A stretch of DNA of 64,000 nucleotides from CBDUQN01 sp965369375 (GCA_965369375.1 CBDUQN010000007.1:1-64000), one strand, 5' to 3'; positions 9,684-19,134 are shown, counted from the first letter of the stretch. Made by a program: numbers and translations. The notes: generated from the letters alone by a model not told the origin.

Positions 9684-9953
9684 TTACTTCCGCAGCTCAA
9701 GATCCTTGATGATCCTTCTGTATTTTTCGATCTTGTTCTTCTTCAGGTAATCGAGAAGTTTCCTGCGCCGGCCCACCATTTTCAGCAATCCCCGCCTCGA
9801 AGCGTGATCCTTCTTATGAACCTGGAAGTGCTTGGTAAGAATGTTGATGCGTTCGGTGAGAAGTGCTATCTGAACCTCCGGGGATCCGGAGTCTCTTTCG
9901 TGCAACCGAAATTTGTCAATTACTTCCCTCTTTACCTCTTTTTGCAGTGCCAT
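9684..9953 (-). CDS. rpsO: 30S ribosomal protein S15
   Basis: Primary 16S rRNA-binding protein of the small subunit platform, 89 residues and full length. The sequence is canonical, including [35 protein letters not shown] and the C-terminal [12 protein letters not shown]. The start is set by a near-perfect AAGGAGGTG Shine-Dalgarno eight bases before the ATG. It has its own promoter candidate next to the ribF stop and a roughly 110-base leader with an inverted repeat. Autoregulation by S15 binding its own leader is known in several bacteria but cannot be shown here. Confidence 0.97.
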   Translation of the reverse strand: MALQKEVKREVIDKFRLHERDSGSPEVQIALLTERINILTKHFQVHKKDHASRRGLLKMVGRRRKLLDYLKKNKIEKYRRIIKDLELRK

Positions 9954-10005
9954 CGTTATAACACCTCCTTGTACCTATCGTTGATCAACACGATGGCAGC
10001 AGAAA

Positions 10006-10035
10006 GGGCGCAATGCCCCATCCGCCTGATAACTG
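10006..10035 (-). repeat. GTTA...GGGGCA intergenic element, copy 1
   Basis: In the rpsO leader. On the - strand it begins CAGTTATCAGG and ends with the imperfect stem GGGC-ATTGC-GCCC. It shares the CAGTTA-x-CAGG head and the GGGGCA core with the element at 11090-11116, and more loosely with 26012-26034. The stem is only four to five base pairs, so it is a repeat by similarity rather than by a strong structure. Confidence 0.4.
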
Positions 10036-10043
10036 CCTATTTT

Positions 10044-10056
10044 CTTAGCTGCTAAG
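10044..10056. repeat. inverted repeat in the rpsO leader
   Basis: CTTAGC-T-GCTAAG, a perfect 6-bp palindromic repeat just downstream of the predicted rpsO transcription start. In RNA it would form a five-pair stem with a three-base loop. It could be an operator or part of a leader fold; no T-run follows, so it is not a terminator. Confidence 0.35.
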
Positions 10057-10068
10057 TTGCAATTACTA

Positions 10069-10096
10069 AACATACACGATTCATGCCAGATGTCAA
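10069..10096 (-). promoter_or_regulatory. rpsO promoter candidate
   Basis: A perfect -35 TTGACA (10091-10096) and a weaker -10 TATGTT (10069-10074) are separated by 16 bases. The -35 overlaps the ribF stop codon, so rpsO-pnp could be transcribed independently of the upstream nusA-ribF genes. This is based on motif match only. Confidence 0.5.
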
Positions 10097-11037
10097 CGTC
10101 TCTTTTTCAGAATTTCCTTGACCGTTCTGCGGTCTGCGGCTAGCTGGATTTTGAGCTCATCCGGACCTGAAAATTCCTTTTCCTTTCTCACGTAATCGAC
10201 GCAGTGCACCCGCACCCGTTCACCGTAACAATCGCCGGAAAATCCGAAGAGGTGAATCTCTGTCCGCCGGTTTCCCACGGCATGCAGCGTGGGAGCTTCT
10301 CCGATATTCATCATCCCGTCGTACGGTCTTTTTCCGACTTCCACACGAACCGCGTAGACCCCTTCGGGAGGCATGAGTTTGTCCGCACTCGTCACCTCGA
10401 CATTGGCTGTTGGAAAACCGATTGTCCGGCCGATGCCTTCACCCTCGACAACCGAGGCATCGAAAAAATAGGGCCTCCCAAGGAACCGCGCCGCCTGCCG
10501 GAGCCTCCGTTCGGAAACAGCCGCTCTGATCTTCGTGCTCGAGACAACACTGCCGCGCAAAACGGCGGGAGGCACAATGGTGCATCCGAAACCCATGCGA
10601 GGGCCCTCCCCGCACAACATCTCCTGAGAGCCTTCTCTGCCGCGCCCCATATGAAAATCGTAACCGACGACGAGATGTATCATGCCGAGCCCGTCAACGA
10701 GGACATCCGAGATAAATTCATGGTAACCCGTCTTCGCCATCACTTCCGTGAATTTCTCTACAATAATGATATCTATGTCGAGTTTGCGCAGGATAGACAA
10801 TTTTTCATCATGAGTCGTAAGGAGCGGAGGCATCATCTCGGGATGTGTTACGCCGAGCGGATGACGCTCGAACGTGAAGAGAACGGAAGCACTCGCGCCC
10901 TGCGCCCTCCGTATCTCCGAGAGACGCCGTATCACCTTCTGGTGGCCAATATGAACTCCATCGAAAACCCCGATTGTAACAACAGTCCCCCGCAGCGCTT
11001 CCCGCCTGAACTCATCTATTCCGGAAACAACTTTCAT
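10093..11037 (-). CDS. ribF: bifunctional riboflavin kinase/FMN adenylyltransferase
   Basis: Makes FMN from riboflavin and then FAD from FMN. The N-terminal nucleotidyltransferase domain (about 1-180) has GVFDGVHIGHQKV as its nucleotide-binding signature and VSSTKIRAAV at its end. The C-terminal flavokinase domain (about 185-310) has RTIGFPTAN, MNIGEAPT and EIHLFGFSGDCYG. At 314 residues it is the standard length. It follows truB by 72 bases and precedes rpsO, a conserved order (truB-ribF-rpsO) across many phyla. Confidence 0.95.
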   Translation of the reverse strand: MKVVSGIDEFRREALRGTVVTIGVFDGVHIGHQKVIRRLSEIRRAQGASASVLFTFERHPLGVTHPEMMPPLLTTHDEKLSILRKLDIDIIIVEKFTEVMAKTGYHEFISDVLVDGLGMIHLVVGYDFHMGRGREGSQEMLCGEGPRMGFGCTIVPPAVLRGSVVSSTKIRAAVSERRLRQAARFLGRPYFFDASVVEGEGIGRTIGFPTANVEVTSADKLMPPEGVYAVRVEVGKRPYDGMMNIGEAPTLHAVGNRRTEIHLFGFSGDCYGERVRVHCVDYVRKEKEFSGPDELKIQLAADRRTVKEILKKRR

Positions 11038-11089
11038 AGCTGCAAGCTAATCGCCGAATGTGCCTCGAATATCTCACCAAGCCCTGTTA

Positions 11090-11116
11090 CGGGGTGTGCC
11101 CCGCACCTGCTAACTG
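11090..11116 (-). repeat. GTTA...GGGGCA intergenic element, copy 2
   Basis: On the - strand it begins CAGTTAGCAGG, overlapping the truB stop codon, and ends with the hairpin CGGGG-CACA-CCCCG. It aligns with the rpsO-leader element over the CAGTTA-x-CAGG head and GGGGCA core. There is no T-run, so it is not a standard terminator. Confidence 0.45.
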
Positions 11117-12021
11117 ATTCCTCCGAACACGCGCCGTATCTTCAATGACCGGGTAACATCCACCTCGCCGATTGCGGCAAGTTCGCCGTCACGTCCGATC
11201 AACCGCACAAAGGCCCCGCGGGGGGGGAGGAAATCGGTAATATTCGGCGCAACTCCGAATCTAAGCTCCCGCGCCTGACCGGCCGAGAGCGCCAGCGCCG
11301 GCAGGTGCTTGAGCGCATCCGAGAGAGAAAATCCCGGGTCGCTTTGCCCAAGCAACGATTCGAATTCATCATCCCTCACGGCCGTTTCGAGACTGAAATG
11401 CCCGATGTTCTTTCGTACCAGACCGTGCAGGTGAGCCGGGACACCGAGCGCATCTCCGATCTCTTCTGCAAGAACCCGGACATAGAGCCCCCTCGAACAG
11501 TACACATCGAGGCGAAAAACGGGAAGCTCACACGAGACGAGCCCTATCTCATAGGTTTCGACGTGCCGCGGCGCGCGTTCGACATTCTGTCCCTTCCTCG
11601 CCAGCATGTAGAGCGGCGTGCCCTTGTGCTTGAGCGCCGAAAACATCGGGGGGACCTGCAGTCTCTTCCCCATGAAGCCGGGGAGAACCGACCGGATATT
11701 CTTCTCGGTCACCGAGCTCCAATCACCCGAACAAACGATTTTCCCGCTGGAATCCTGCGTGTCCGTCGCCTCACCGAGCTTGATGTCGGCAACATACCGT
11801 TTTGGAAGATCCATGAGATAATTGGAAAGCTTCGTTGCTTCCCCGGTCAAGAGAAGTATCAATCCCGTCGCCTGAGGATCGAGCGTCCCCGCATGACCGA
11901 CCTTCCCGATCCGCACGAAGTTCTTGAACTTGCGGATACAATCGTACGTCGACGCACCGACCGATTTGCTAACGGGCAAAACCCGATTATTCAGTTTTTC
12001 TACCATGTCATTTATCTTCAT
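11110..12021 (-). CDS. truB: tRNA pseudouridine(55) synthase
   Basis: Isomerises U55 in the T-loop of tRNAs. The catalytic motif GHAGTLDPQATG, with the nucleophilic Asp, lies near residue 45. KRYVADIKLGEATDTQDSSG is the family's second motif, and YVRVLAEEIGDALGV is typical of the C-terminal half. A small PUA-like tail (EVDVTRSLKIRRVF) closes the 303-residue protein. It starts six bases after the nrnA stop; no clear Shine-Dalgarno is seen, so translational coupling to nrnA is likely. Confidence 0.94.
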   Translation of the reverse strand: MKINDMVEKLNNRVLPVSKSVGASTYDCIRKFKNFVRIGKVGHAGTLDPQATGLILLLTGEATKLSNYLMDLPKRYVADIKLGEATDTQDSSGKIVCSGDWSSVTEKNIRSVLPGFMGKRLQVPPMFSALKHKGTPLYMLARKGQNVERAPRHVETYEIGLVSCELPVFRLDVYCSRGLYVRVLAEEIGDALGVPAHLHGLVRKNIGHFSLETAVRDDEFESLLGQSDPGFSLSDALKHLPALALSAGQARELRFGVAPNITDFLPPRGAFVRLIGRDGELAAIGEVDVTRSLKIRRVFGGIS

Positions 12022-12027
12022 GGGGAT

Positions 12028-13041
12028 CTAGTCGAGTGAAGCCTCTGTGGTTTTGTGTTCGCCGAGCAGCGTTTCTAGACCCTGTATGATCGCAGACTTC
12101 GCCGCCTCGATTCCTCCACGGAATGTTAATCCCGCAGCATTCCGGTGTCCGCCCCCTCCGTACCGTTCGGCGAGTTTCGCAACATCATGGTGATCCCTCG
12201 ATCGGAGACTCACACGCGTTTCTTCCGGCCCGATTTCTCTAAACAGCGCGCTGAGCTCCACCTCGTCTATCGACGACGCATAATCGACGAATCCTTCCGT
12301 ATCACCGATTGCTCCGCCACTCGTTTCGATCATGCTTTGAGTAACATTCATTACCGCAGCCTTGCCGGAACCGTGGACCTCGATCGAATCGAGAGCGAGT
12401 GACAGCAATTTCAGAGTGCTGTATTTCTTCATATAAATGAAATCATGCGCGAGCTCATACGGCCGGGCACCGTGTTTGGCGAGTCGTCCGGCTGTTTCGA
12501 GAGCTTCGGCATTCGTGTTCTTGAACCTGAATCCCCCCGTGTCCATGAGTATGCCGAGATAGAGGCAGGAGGCGATCTCTTCGGTAATTTCACCGGGGGC
12601 ACATGCGGCCAGAAACCGGTATATGAGTATCGTTGTCGCGCAGCTTTCCGCAACGACGACATTTATCGATCCATACCGTTCATTCGTCGGATGATGATCG
12701 ATGTTGACGACCGTGGTTTTATCCTGGGATCTGACTAAATCCGCCGTTCTTGCCGTCGTCGGCGAATCGAGGGCAAAGATTATATCGTGCTCGAAACGCC
12801 CGATTTCGCTCTGATCGACGAACAGGTCGATCCCCGGGAGACGATTGTATACATTCGCTATTTCACCCGGAGCGAAACAGACGACTTTCTTTCCCCTTCC
12901 CACAAGAAACAGCGCAAGGGCGAGCATCGAGCCCATGCAGTCCCCGTCCGGGTCAACATGGCCCAGAATCAGAAACCGCTTATTTTGCTCGATGAGTTTT
13001 TGTATTTTCTCGAACTCTGTTTCCGCGTGTATATCATTCAT
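12028..13041 (-). CDS. nrnA: DHH-family nanoRNase/pAp phosphatase
   Basis: Bifunctional oligoribonuclease and 3'-phosphoadenosine-5'-phosphate phosphatase, 337 residues. The DHH domain has GHVDPDGDCMGS (metal ligands), ALDSPTT and the signature NIDHHPTN; the DHHA1 domain has the substrate-binding GGGGHRNAAG. The reading frame is open further upstream, but that part is antisense-like sequence over rbfA. The ATG at 13041, overlapping the rbfA stop by eight bases, gives the expected N-terminus. In Gram-positives nrnA likewise substitutes for Orn, and the rbfA-nrnA-truB order is widely conserved. Confidence 0.93.
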   Translation of the reverse strand: MNDIHAETEFEKIQKLIEQNKRFLILGHVDPDGDCMGSMLALALFLVGRGKKVVCFAPGEIANVYNRLPGIDLFVDQSEIGRFEHDIIFALDSPTTARTADLVRSQDKTTVVNIDHHPTNERYGSINVVVAESCATTILIYRFLAACAPGEITEEIASCLYLGILMDTGGFRFKNTNAEALETAGRLAKHGARPYELAHDFIYMKKYSTLKLLSLALDSIEVHGSGKAAVMNVTQSMIETSGGAIGDTEGFVDYASSIDEVELSALFREIGPEETRVSLRSRDHHDVAKLAERYGGGGHRNAAGLTFRGGIEAAKSAIIQGLETLLGEHKTTEASLD

Positions 13042-13411
13042 CCTGAAATCCTTCTTCGCTCGCCTCACGTTCCCGTTCGATCTTATTGAACAGCTCCTCG
13101 ATCTCCATCGCCCTGTCAAGCGATGAATCATAGAGGAAAACGAGCTCGGGGATAACGCGGAGGTGGAGGTGCCCCTTGATCTGCCCCCGAATGTAACCCT
13201 TGCAGCTCTCGAGCCCTCTCTCGACATCCCTGAGGTTCCCGCTCCCACCCAACACGTTGTACCGTATCTTCGCCACGGAATAATCGTTCGAGACTTCGAC
13301 ATGCGTGATCGAAACCCCCGAGACGCGAGGATCCTTGACCCGCCGCATGAGAAGTTCGGCGACGAGCTGATGGATCGTTTCCTCTATCCGTGCTTTCTGT
13401 TTTTCGTTCAT
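13034..13411 (-). CDS. rbfA: ribosome-binding factor A
   Basis: Cold-shock factor that binds the 30S subunit and helps process the 5' end of 16S rRNA. The 125-residue KH-fold protein shows RVKDPRVSGVSITHVEVSND at its N-terminal half and LHLRVIPELVFLYDSSLDRA at its C-terminal half, both family hallmarks. The frame is open upstream, but the ATG at 13411 gives the canonical start. It ends within the first codons of nrnA and lies 22 bases after the ylxP gene. Confidence 0.94.
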   Translation of the reverse strand: MNEKQKARIEETIHQLVAELLMRRVKDPRVSGVSITHVEVSNDYSVAKIRYNVLGGSGNLRDVERGLESCKGYIRGQIKGHLHLRVIPELVFLYDSSLDRAMEIEELFNKIEREREASEEGFQDE

Positions 13412-13433
13412 CGGATCACGGCTCTCTCGAGTG

Positions 13434-13730
13434 TCAGCAGAACTCTCTCTCGATATCGAGCAATTCGATGCGATGCTCCCGTTCGAGAAACGAGAGGACC
13501 GACTGGATAACCTTCTCCGCACCCCGCCGCCCGGTTGCCACGGTAACAAGTCCGAGCTCGCATCGGCACCACTTATCCTGGTACCCGGACTCACACAGGG
13601 CAACATTGAATTTGTTCCTGAGCCTCGTTTTGAGGCTGTTGAGAACAAATCTCTTCTCTTTCAATGAAGAACATCCCGGCAGAAGGAATTGGACTGTCAG
13701 GCGGGCAACAATCACGAGGCGGCCCTCCAC
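13434..13730 (-). CDS. DUF503 (YlxP-like) protein
   Basis: Small 98-residue protein of the DUF503/YlxP family, recognised by LPGCSSLKEKRFVLNSLKTR and by its place between infB and rbfA, where ylxP sits in Bacillus. Ribosome assembly or 30S binding has been suggested for the family, but no biochemical activity can be read from the sequence. It begins four bases after the infB stop, so it is certainly co-transcribed. Confidence 0.88.
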   Translation of the reverse strand: MEGRLVIVARLTVQFLLPGCSSLKEKRFVLNSLKTRLRNKFNVALCESGYQDKWCRCELGLVTVATGRRGAEKVIQSVLSFLEREHRIELLDIEREFC

Positions 13731-13734
13731 ACAT

Positions 13735-15876
13735 CTAATATATCGACCTGCTGTGCTCCTCCTCTACGTAAACCTCCAGGACATCCCCTTCACTGATGTC
13801 ATTGGAATTCTCGACCCCGATACCGCACTCGAATCCCGATTGAACCTCTCGCACATCCTCCTTGAAACGCTTGAGAGAATTGATCGCACCTTTGTAGACT
13901 ATCTCACCATCTCTCCTGATTCGTACCAGCGCATTCCGCTGAATGGTGCCGGACAACACATAGCAGCCGGCGATCGTGCCGGTTCTCGAAATCTTGAAAA
14001 CCTGCCGCACCTCGGCCTCGCCGAGTTCCTTCTCGACGATGACCGGTTCGAGAAGTCCGGACATGGCGGCTTTGATATCATCGATAGCCTGGTAAATAAC
14101 ATCGTAAAACCGCGTGTCGACTTTTTCAGTCTTGACGAGCTGAGCCGCCTGCGGCGCGATGCTCGTATGGAAACCGATCACAACGGCATTCGAAGCCGAG
14201 GCGAGAAGAATATCACTTTCGTTTATCCTTCCAACGCCTCTGTGGATCACGTTGACCTTGACCTCCTCGGTGTCGAGTGTGTTAAGGCTGTCGACGAGCG
14301 CCTCGACGGAACCGTCGGTATCGGCTCTCATTATGAGGTTGAGTTCCTTGACAACCCCTTCCTGAATCTGCTTGTAGAGATCTTCCAAAGTGATTCGCTG
14401 GACGATGCGTCGATCCCGCTCTCTCTGAAACTGCTGTCTCTTGGCGGAGATTTCCCGCGCAGTCCTTTCACTTTCAGCCTCGATAAACGCGTCTCCAGCC
14501 TGCGGCACTCCGCCGCACCCGAGGATCACAACGGGCGTCGACGGAGGCGCGTTCTCCACCTTCTTGTCCCTTTCGTTAAGCAGTGCCCGCACTCGTCCCG
14601 AAAAGTTCCCGGTTATAAATACATCTCCGATATTCAGAGTTCCCTGCTGGATGAGCACCGTGCAGATAATCCCCCGTCCTTCTTCCTTGCGCGCCTCGAG
14701 CACGATACCGCGAACCTGGGCTCCGGGATCGGCCTTGAGTTCCATCATTTCCGCCTGGAGCAGGATCATTTCGAGAAGATGATCTATTCCCTCACCGGAC
14801 TTTGCCGACATCGCTCCGGCCATGACATTGCCGCCGAACTCCTCGAGAACGATATTCTGCTGCATGAGATCCCGCTTTACCTTGTCGATATCGGCGTTGG
14901 GAAGATCAATCTTGTTAATGGCAATGATTATGGGCACATCAGCGGCACGCGCGTGATTGATCGCCTCTACCGTCTGCGGCATGATGCCGTCATCCGCGGC
15001 GACGACCAGAACAACGATGTCCGTCACCTGCGCGCCCCGTGACCGCATGGCCGTGAATGCCTCGTGGCCGGGAGTGTCGATGAAGGTGATTTTCCCATGC
15101 GTGCTCATGACCTCGTACGCGCCGATATGCTGCGTGATGCCGCCTTTTTCACCGGCGATTATATTGCTTGCCCGTATGTTATCGAGCAGAGACGTCTTGC
15201 CGTGATCGACATGCCCCATGATGGTCACAACGGGCGGCCGTTTCTCCATCCGTTCGGGAATGACCTGCCGCTTTTCCTTGAGAAGCTCCTGCCCATAGGT
15301 GGAGGCGAATTCCACGCGGTACCCGTATTCATCGGCGATCATCTGAATCGTATCGGAATCGAGACGCTGGTTGATCGTAACCATGAGGCCGAGGTTGAGA
15401 CATTTCTGGATGATTGCGGTCGGCTCGGCGCCGAGATGCTGGGCAAGGTCGGCTACAGTCGAGAACTCGGGCATGCTCACTACATTCGTCTCTTCCTCGA
15501 CCGCAACTGCTTCTTCCTTGCGTTTGCGGCGCTTGGATTTCCTCGTGACTTCCAGCTTCGCGAGAGTTCTCTTGACACTCTCCTTGACGGCTTTCTGATC
15601 CGCTTCCCGCCGCTTCTCCGTTTTCTTGGCCTTCCGTCCTTTCGCCACCCGGGAGGGTTTGCCCGGTTTATCCTTCCTCTTTACCTTCTTCTTCACCTGC
15701 TTTTGCGTCGCCGCCTTGATGCGGTTGATATGCTGCTCGATGAGCATCTCGACATGCTCCTCCACCGTGCTCATGTGGCTCTTTACGGTAATGCCTTCCT
15801 TGACGAGAATCTTGATCAAAGCATCGCTGGAAATATTGTACTTCCGAGCAAGCTCATATACCCGGACCTTAGCCAA
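13735..15876 (-). CDS. infB: translation initiation factor IF-2
   Basis: GTPase that positions fMet-tRNA on the 30S subunit and promotes 50S joining. The 713 residues start with an IF2_N module (1-50), then a Lys/Arg-rich linker (about 55-125) and a second IF2_N module (about 133-185). The G domain has GHVDHGKTS at 221, DTPGHEAF and [11 protein letters not shown]. Domains II to IV follow, with the fMet-tRNA-binding C-terminal part. The start is a TTG preceded by GAGG; no ATG in frame gives the conserved [13 protein letters not shown] start. It follows nusA by 16 bases; ylxR and ylxQ, present between them in Firmicutes, are absent. Confidence 0.96.
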   Translation of the reverse strand: MAKVRVYELARKYNISSDALIKILVKEGITVKSHMSTVEEHVEMLIEQHINRIKAATQKQVKKKVKRKDKPGKPSRVAKGRKAKKTEKRREADQKAVKESVKRTLAKLEVTRKSKRRKRKEEAVAVEEETNVVSMPEFSTVADLAQHLGAEPTAIIQKCLNLGLMVTINQRLDSDTIQMIADEYGYRVEFASTYGQELLKEKRQVIPERMEKRPPVVTIMGHVDHGKTSLLDNIRASNIIAGEKGGITQHIGAYEVMSTHGKITFIDTPGHEAFTAMRSRGAQVTDIVVLVVAADDGIMPQTVEAINHARAADVPIIIAINKIDLPNADIDKVKRDLMQQNIVLEEFGGNVMAGAMSAKSGEGIDHLLEMILLQAEMMELKADPGAQVRGIVLEARKEEGRGIICTVLIQQGTLNIGDVFITGNFSGRVRALLNERDKKVENAPPSTPVVILGCGGVPQAGDAFIEAESERTAREISAKRQQFQRERDRRIVQRITLEDLYKQIQEGVVKELNLIMRADTDGSVEALVDSLNTLDTEEVKVNVIHRGVGRINESDILLASASNAVVIGFHTSIAPQAAQLVKTEKVDTRFYDVIYQAIDDIKAAMSGLLEPVIVEKELGEAEVRQVFKISRTGTIAGCYVLSGTIQRNALVRIRRDGEIVYKGAINSLKRFKEDVREVQSGFECGIGVENSNDISEGDVLEVYVEEEHSRSIY

Positions 15877-15892
15877 GAGACCTCAACTCCCT

Positions 15893-17515
15893 TCATTCTT
15901 CTTTCTTCTCATGCTCCGCATCCGCTTCCTGTTCTTCCTCTTCGCCCCCATCTTCCGTCTCCTGCTCGGCTGCCGGCTCATCCGGAGATTCCTGTGCCTC
16001 GGGCTCCTCCCCGGTCTCCGCCTCGGGCTCCTCCGCGGTCTCCGCTTCGGGCTCCTCCGCGGTCTCCGCTTCCGACGTGGGTTCGTCGCCTCCCTCGCCC
16101 GCAGGCGCCTTCTCTTCGAGATCTTTGAACAGCTCCTCTTCAGTCAGCGATACTTCTTCCTTCTTCTTCTCCTCCTCCTCGGGACCGAATACAGCATCGT
16201 CAAACAGCGTTTTCGCCTCGGCCGCCTCTTCCTCGAGTTCTTTGGCAAGGAGCTCTTCGAGCGCTTTTCCGAGTTCATCCGTTGTCTCGGCAGCGGTGGC
16301 TTTCAGCTTCTCCGCGGTCTTCGCACCGATGCCCTCGATCTCGAGAAGCTCATCAATGATTGTCTTGTGAAGCTTCTGCACGGTAAGGATGCCTATGCCC
16401 TTTAGTTTCGCCGAAAGCTTCGAACTTACACCGTACATTTCAGAAATATCCATTTGAAGTTTCTGCTCCAGCTTATCCCTTCTCTCCGCTTCCTTGGCGG
16501 TCATGAGATCGATCTTCCACCCGGACAGCTTCGATGCCAACCGGACGTTCTGCCCTTCCTTGCCGATTGCGAGGGAAAGCTGATCCTCCTCCACAATGGC
16601 GAGCACCTCTCCCGCCGCTTCATTGAAGCGAAGTGACGAGACTTTCGCCGGGGCCAGCGCCCGCGAGACGAATTCTCCCAGTGTTTCGCTCCAGTTGACG
16701 ATGTCGATTTTCTCGCCGTGCAGTTCGTTGACAACGGCTTGCACGCGCGACCCCTTCATGCCGACACATGAACCGACGGCATCCACCTTTTCGCTGCGCG
16801 AGTTCACGGCTATCTTGGAACGTCCGCCGGGTTCGCGGGCCACTATCTTTATTTCGACGTCACCGTCGAAAATCTCAGGAACTTCCTGCTCGAAGAGCTT
16901 GCGCAAGAAAAATTCGCTCGTTCTCGAAAGAATTATCTGGGGACCCTTCGCATCCTTGTCGACTTCGATAATGACGGCTCTGATCGTATCCCCCTGATTG
17001 TAACGTTCTTTGCGAATCTGCTCTCTAATCGGAAGGTATGCTTCCGCTCTCCCGAGGTTCACAAGAACGTTTCCGCGGTCTACCTGCCGCACCGTTCCGT
17101 TGACAATGACGCCGACCTTGTCCTTGTAATCCTCGAATATCCTTTCACGCTCTGCCTCGCGAACCCGCTGCATCAGAACCTGCTTCGCGGTTTGGACCGC
17201 GTTGCGTCCGAACTCCTCCAGCGGCAGCGCCTGCCGCACCTCACCCCCCACCTTGGCTTTCTCGTCGATATTCTTCGCCTGCTCGAGCGTTACTTCGAGC
17301 GTGTCATCGGCGACCTCTTTGACGACCTTCAATATCCGATAGACTTCCGGCTCACCCTCGGATTCATCGAGAACGATCTCGATTTCGGCGTTCGGTCCGA
17401 ACTTGCGCTTCGCGGCGGATATGAGACTGAATTTGATCGTTTCGATCAGCGTGTTTTTATCCACTCTCTTTTCACGAATTATCTGCGAAAACGCTTCGAC
17501 AAATCCTATGTTCAT
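15893..17515 (-). CDS. nusA: transcription termination/antitermination factor NusA with acidic repeat tail
   Basis: RNA polymerase-associated factor controlling pausing, termination and antitermination. Domains in order: NusA N-terminal domain (1-125), S1 (about 130-200), two KH domains (the first with VGSCVGMKGSRVQAVVNELH) and a helix-hairpin-helix region (IEGIGAKTAEKLKA). After about residue 440 comes a highly acidic tail rich in Glu, Ala and Pro, containing three exact-length eight-residue repeats of the EEPEAETA type. At 540 residues it is longer than Gram-positive NusA because of this tail. It is the second gene of the rimP-nusA-infB operon. Confidence 0.95.
   Translation of the reverse strand: MNIGFVEAFSQIIREKRVDKNTLIETIKFSLISAAKRKFGPNAEIEIVLDESEGEPEVYRILKVVKEVADDTLEVTLEQAKNIDEKAKVGGEVRQALPLEEFGRNAVQTAKQVLMQRVREAERERIFEDYKDKVGVIVNGTVRQVDRGNVLVNLGRAEAYLPIREQIRKERYNQGDTIRAVIIEVDKDAKGPQIILSRTSEFFLRKLFEQEVPEIFDGDVEIKIVAREPGGRSKIAVNSRSEKVDAVGSCVGMKGSRVQAVVNELHGEKIDIVNWSETLGEFVSRALAPAKVSSLRFNEAAGEVLAIVEEDQLSLAIGKEGQNVRLASKLSGWKIDLMTAKEAERRDKLEQKLQMDISEMYGVSSKLSAKLKGIGILTVQKLHKTIIDELLEIEGIGAKTAEKLKATAAETTDELGKALEELLAKELEEEAAEAKTLFDDAVFGPEEEEKKKEEVSLTEEELFKDLEEKAPAGEGGDEPTSEAETAEEPEAETAEEPEAETGEEPEAQESPDEPAAEQETEDGGEEEEQEADAEHEKKEE
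15997..16068 (-). repeat. three tandem 24-bp repeats inside nusA
   Basis: Three contiguous 24-base units (15997-16020, 16021-16044, 16045-16068) differ from each other at only one or two positions and encode repeated EEPEAETA-like octapeptides in the acidic C-terminal tail. Because the unit length is divisible by three, changes in copy number would keep the frame. Confidence 0.9.
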
Positions 17516-17584
17516 TGCATTCGCTCCTCGTCAGATACGATACGGATTCTATTCCAGACCACCATGTCTGTCAAAAACTTTCAC

Positions 17585-18088
17585 TTACGTTCCCTTATTC
17601 CTCGCTTTTTTCTTGGCGGGTTTTTTGCTCTGGATATCCCACCGTTCGCCGTGAAGGTTGGCTTTGATAATGCTCTCCACATCGATCACTCTCTGTTCCC
17701 CATCGACGCTCAATGTCACGCTCTCGTTATTCGAATCGACGATTTCACCAATCACGGTATTCTTGCCGTTGCCGGCGACATTGTACTCTACTCTCGCATT
17801 CTTTCCCGTGAACCGCTTGAAGTGCTTCGACTTCATCAGCGGTCTGTTGATACCGGGCGACGATACCTCGAGATTGTAAGAACCCGGAAACTGTTCCTCA
17901 CTTTCGAGAACAAAACCGACAGCCTTCGATACCTGAACGCAATCCTCGATGGTCACGCTTCGTTCAGGATGGTCGATATAGATTCTCAGCAGTTTCTTTC
18001 TGCCCCGCGGTATTGTTTCGAGTTTGATCAACTCGTATCCGAGCAGATCAACCTCATCGGTGACGAGTTCCTCAAGGGACCTTTCCAT
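17585..18088 (-). CDS. rimP: ribosome maturation factor RimP
   Basis: 30S assembly factor, 167 residues. The N-terminal domain shows EELVTDEVDLLGYELIKLE and RIYIDHPERSVTIEDC. The link to the C-terminal Sm-like domain shows YNLEVSSPGINRPL, the best family signature. It begins the translation operon rimP-nusA-infB and has a terminator of the preceding gene just upstream. The basic C-terminus (KKPAKKKARNKG) is a local extension. Confidence 0.94.
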   Translation of the reverse strand: MERSLEELVTDEVDLLGYELIKLETIPRGRKKLLRIYIDHPERSVTIEDCVQVSKAVGFVLESEEQFPGSYNLEVSSPGINRPLMKSKHFKRFTGKNARVEYNVAGNGKNTVIGEIVDSNNESVTLSVDGEQRVIDVESIIKANLHGERWDIQSKKPAKKKARNKGT

Positions 18089-18123
18089 ACTGTAACCTCA
18101 ACCTGGTCTTTCATGGATTGGTA

Positions 18124-18152
18124 TTAAAAGCAAAACGGGGCGACCCCGCCCC
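18124..18152 (-). terminator. rho-independent terminator after the M28 gene
   Basis: The - strand RNA would form GGGGCG-GGGT-CGCCCC (18137-18152), followed by G, TTTT and, after GC, a further T-rich stretch. It lies between the M28 gene stop and the rimP start and separates the sprA unit from the translation operon. Confidence 0.6.
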
Positions 18153-18213
18153 AAACTTCCACTAATACCTAGCTCAAATTGCGATGGAAATCAAGAAAAA
18201 TCTTCGGCGCACG

Positions 18214-19092
18214 TCACCGTTTGTTCCACAGGTACTCGACGAGCACCGTTCCGACCGCTTCGAGGCTTTGGGGCGAGCATTTGTCCGGCGTGTCATCCAG
18301 CGTGTGCCAGGGCGGGTAATCAAAATCGATCAGCAGTATCGCGGGGATACCCTTCTGAATGAAGGGGAGATGGTCGTCGATGAGGGACGGCCCCGAGCCA
18401 TGCGAGAATGCCGCCACCCCGAGCCTCTCGGCAATCGAGAAGATCTCTTCGTTGAGCGCTCCGGAGGCGGCTTCCGAATAACCTTCCGGCTTGATCACGA
18501 CGTCGCGTTCACCGATCATATCTGCGATGATAACCGCGCTCGGCCCATACCCCTTCAGGTTGTTGGCGAAATATGTCGAGCCGAGGATGTAATCCCGCGG
18601 AATCCCTTCCCGGCCGTAATCCTCTCCGTCGAACAGGACTATATCGACGCCAATGGGCGGGAGCGAGGCATGGCACAATCGCGCGATCTCCAGGAGCACC
18701 GCCACGCCGCTCGCTCCATCGTTCGCTCCGAGGATCGGCATGTCTCTCTTTTCGGGATCTGGATCCCGATCGGCACGGGGTCTCGTATCGTAATGAGCGC
18801 CGAGAAGCACCCTGCTGCCGGCATCGAGGTTGAAGTTCCCGATGATATTGATCAGGTGAAGCGTATCACCCGTCGTCAATACCGCATCGAATGGTTGCAG
18901 GGAGACGTTCGCCCCATACTCCTTTAGTTCTTCCACGAGGTATCGCTGGAGCTCCCGATGGCCTCTGGAGCCGGGGTAGCGCGGGCCGATATCGCACTGC
19001 TCGACGAGGAAGCGGTAGGCGGAATCGCCGTCGAACGGCGGCGCGCTTTCGCCTGCGCAGCCCCACAGGAGCACAAGAGGCGCGAGGATCAA
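18214..19092 (-). CDS. M28-family lipoprotein, glutaminyl-peptide cyclotransferase-like
   Basis: Zinc enzyme of the M28 fold, about 292 residues. Visible metal-site motifs are GAHYDTRP (His), NDGASGVAVLLE (Asp), DGEDYGREG and IDDHLPF, with WHTLDDTPDKCSP near the end. The last two patterns are closer to glutaminyl cyclases, which turn N-terminal Gln into pyroglutamate, than to ordinary aminopeptidases. A lipobox (LLWGC) indicates a lipoprotein. There is no ATG or GTG start: TTG at 19092 opens the given frame but leaves the signal peptide without a basic residue. An ATT at 19116, four bases behind GGAAGG, would add Lys and His and give a normal signal peptide. It follows sprA directly. Confidence 0.78.
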   Translation of the reverse strand: MILAPLVLLWGCAGESAPPFDGDSAYRFLVEQCDIGPRYPGSRGHRELQRYLVEELKEYGANVSLQPFDAVLTTGDTLHLINIIGNFNLDAGSRVLLGAHYDTRPRADRDPDPEKRDMPILGANDGASGVAVLLEIARLCHASLPPIGVDIVLFDGEDYGREGIPRDYILGSTYFANNLKGYGPSAVIIADMIGERDVVIKPEGYSEAASGALNEEIFSIAERLGVAAFSHGSGPSLIDDHLPFIQKGIPAILLIDFDYPPWHTLDDTPDKCSPQSLEAVGTVLVEYLWNKR

Positions 19093-19134
19093 CAGAATTG
19101 CGTGTTTTCCGGTAATGAGACCTTCCAGTCTTCG

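Noticed and set aside
13390..15042. 550-codon + strand open frame opposite infB
   Set aside because: It is the complement of infB and neighbours, has no recognisable domain, and infB is unmistakable on the other strand.
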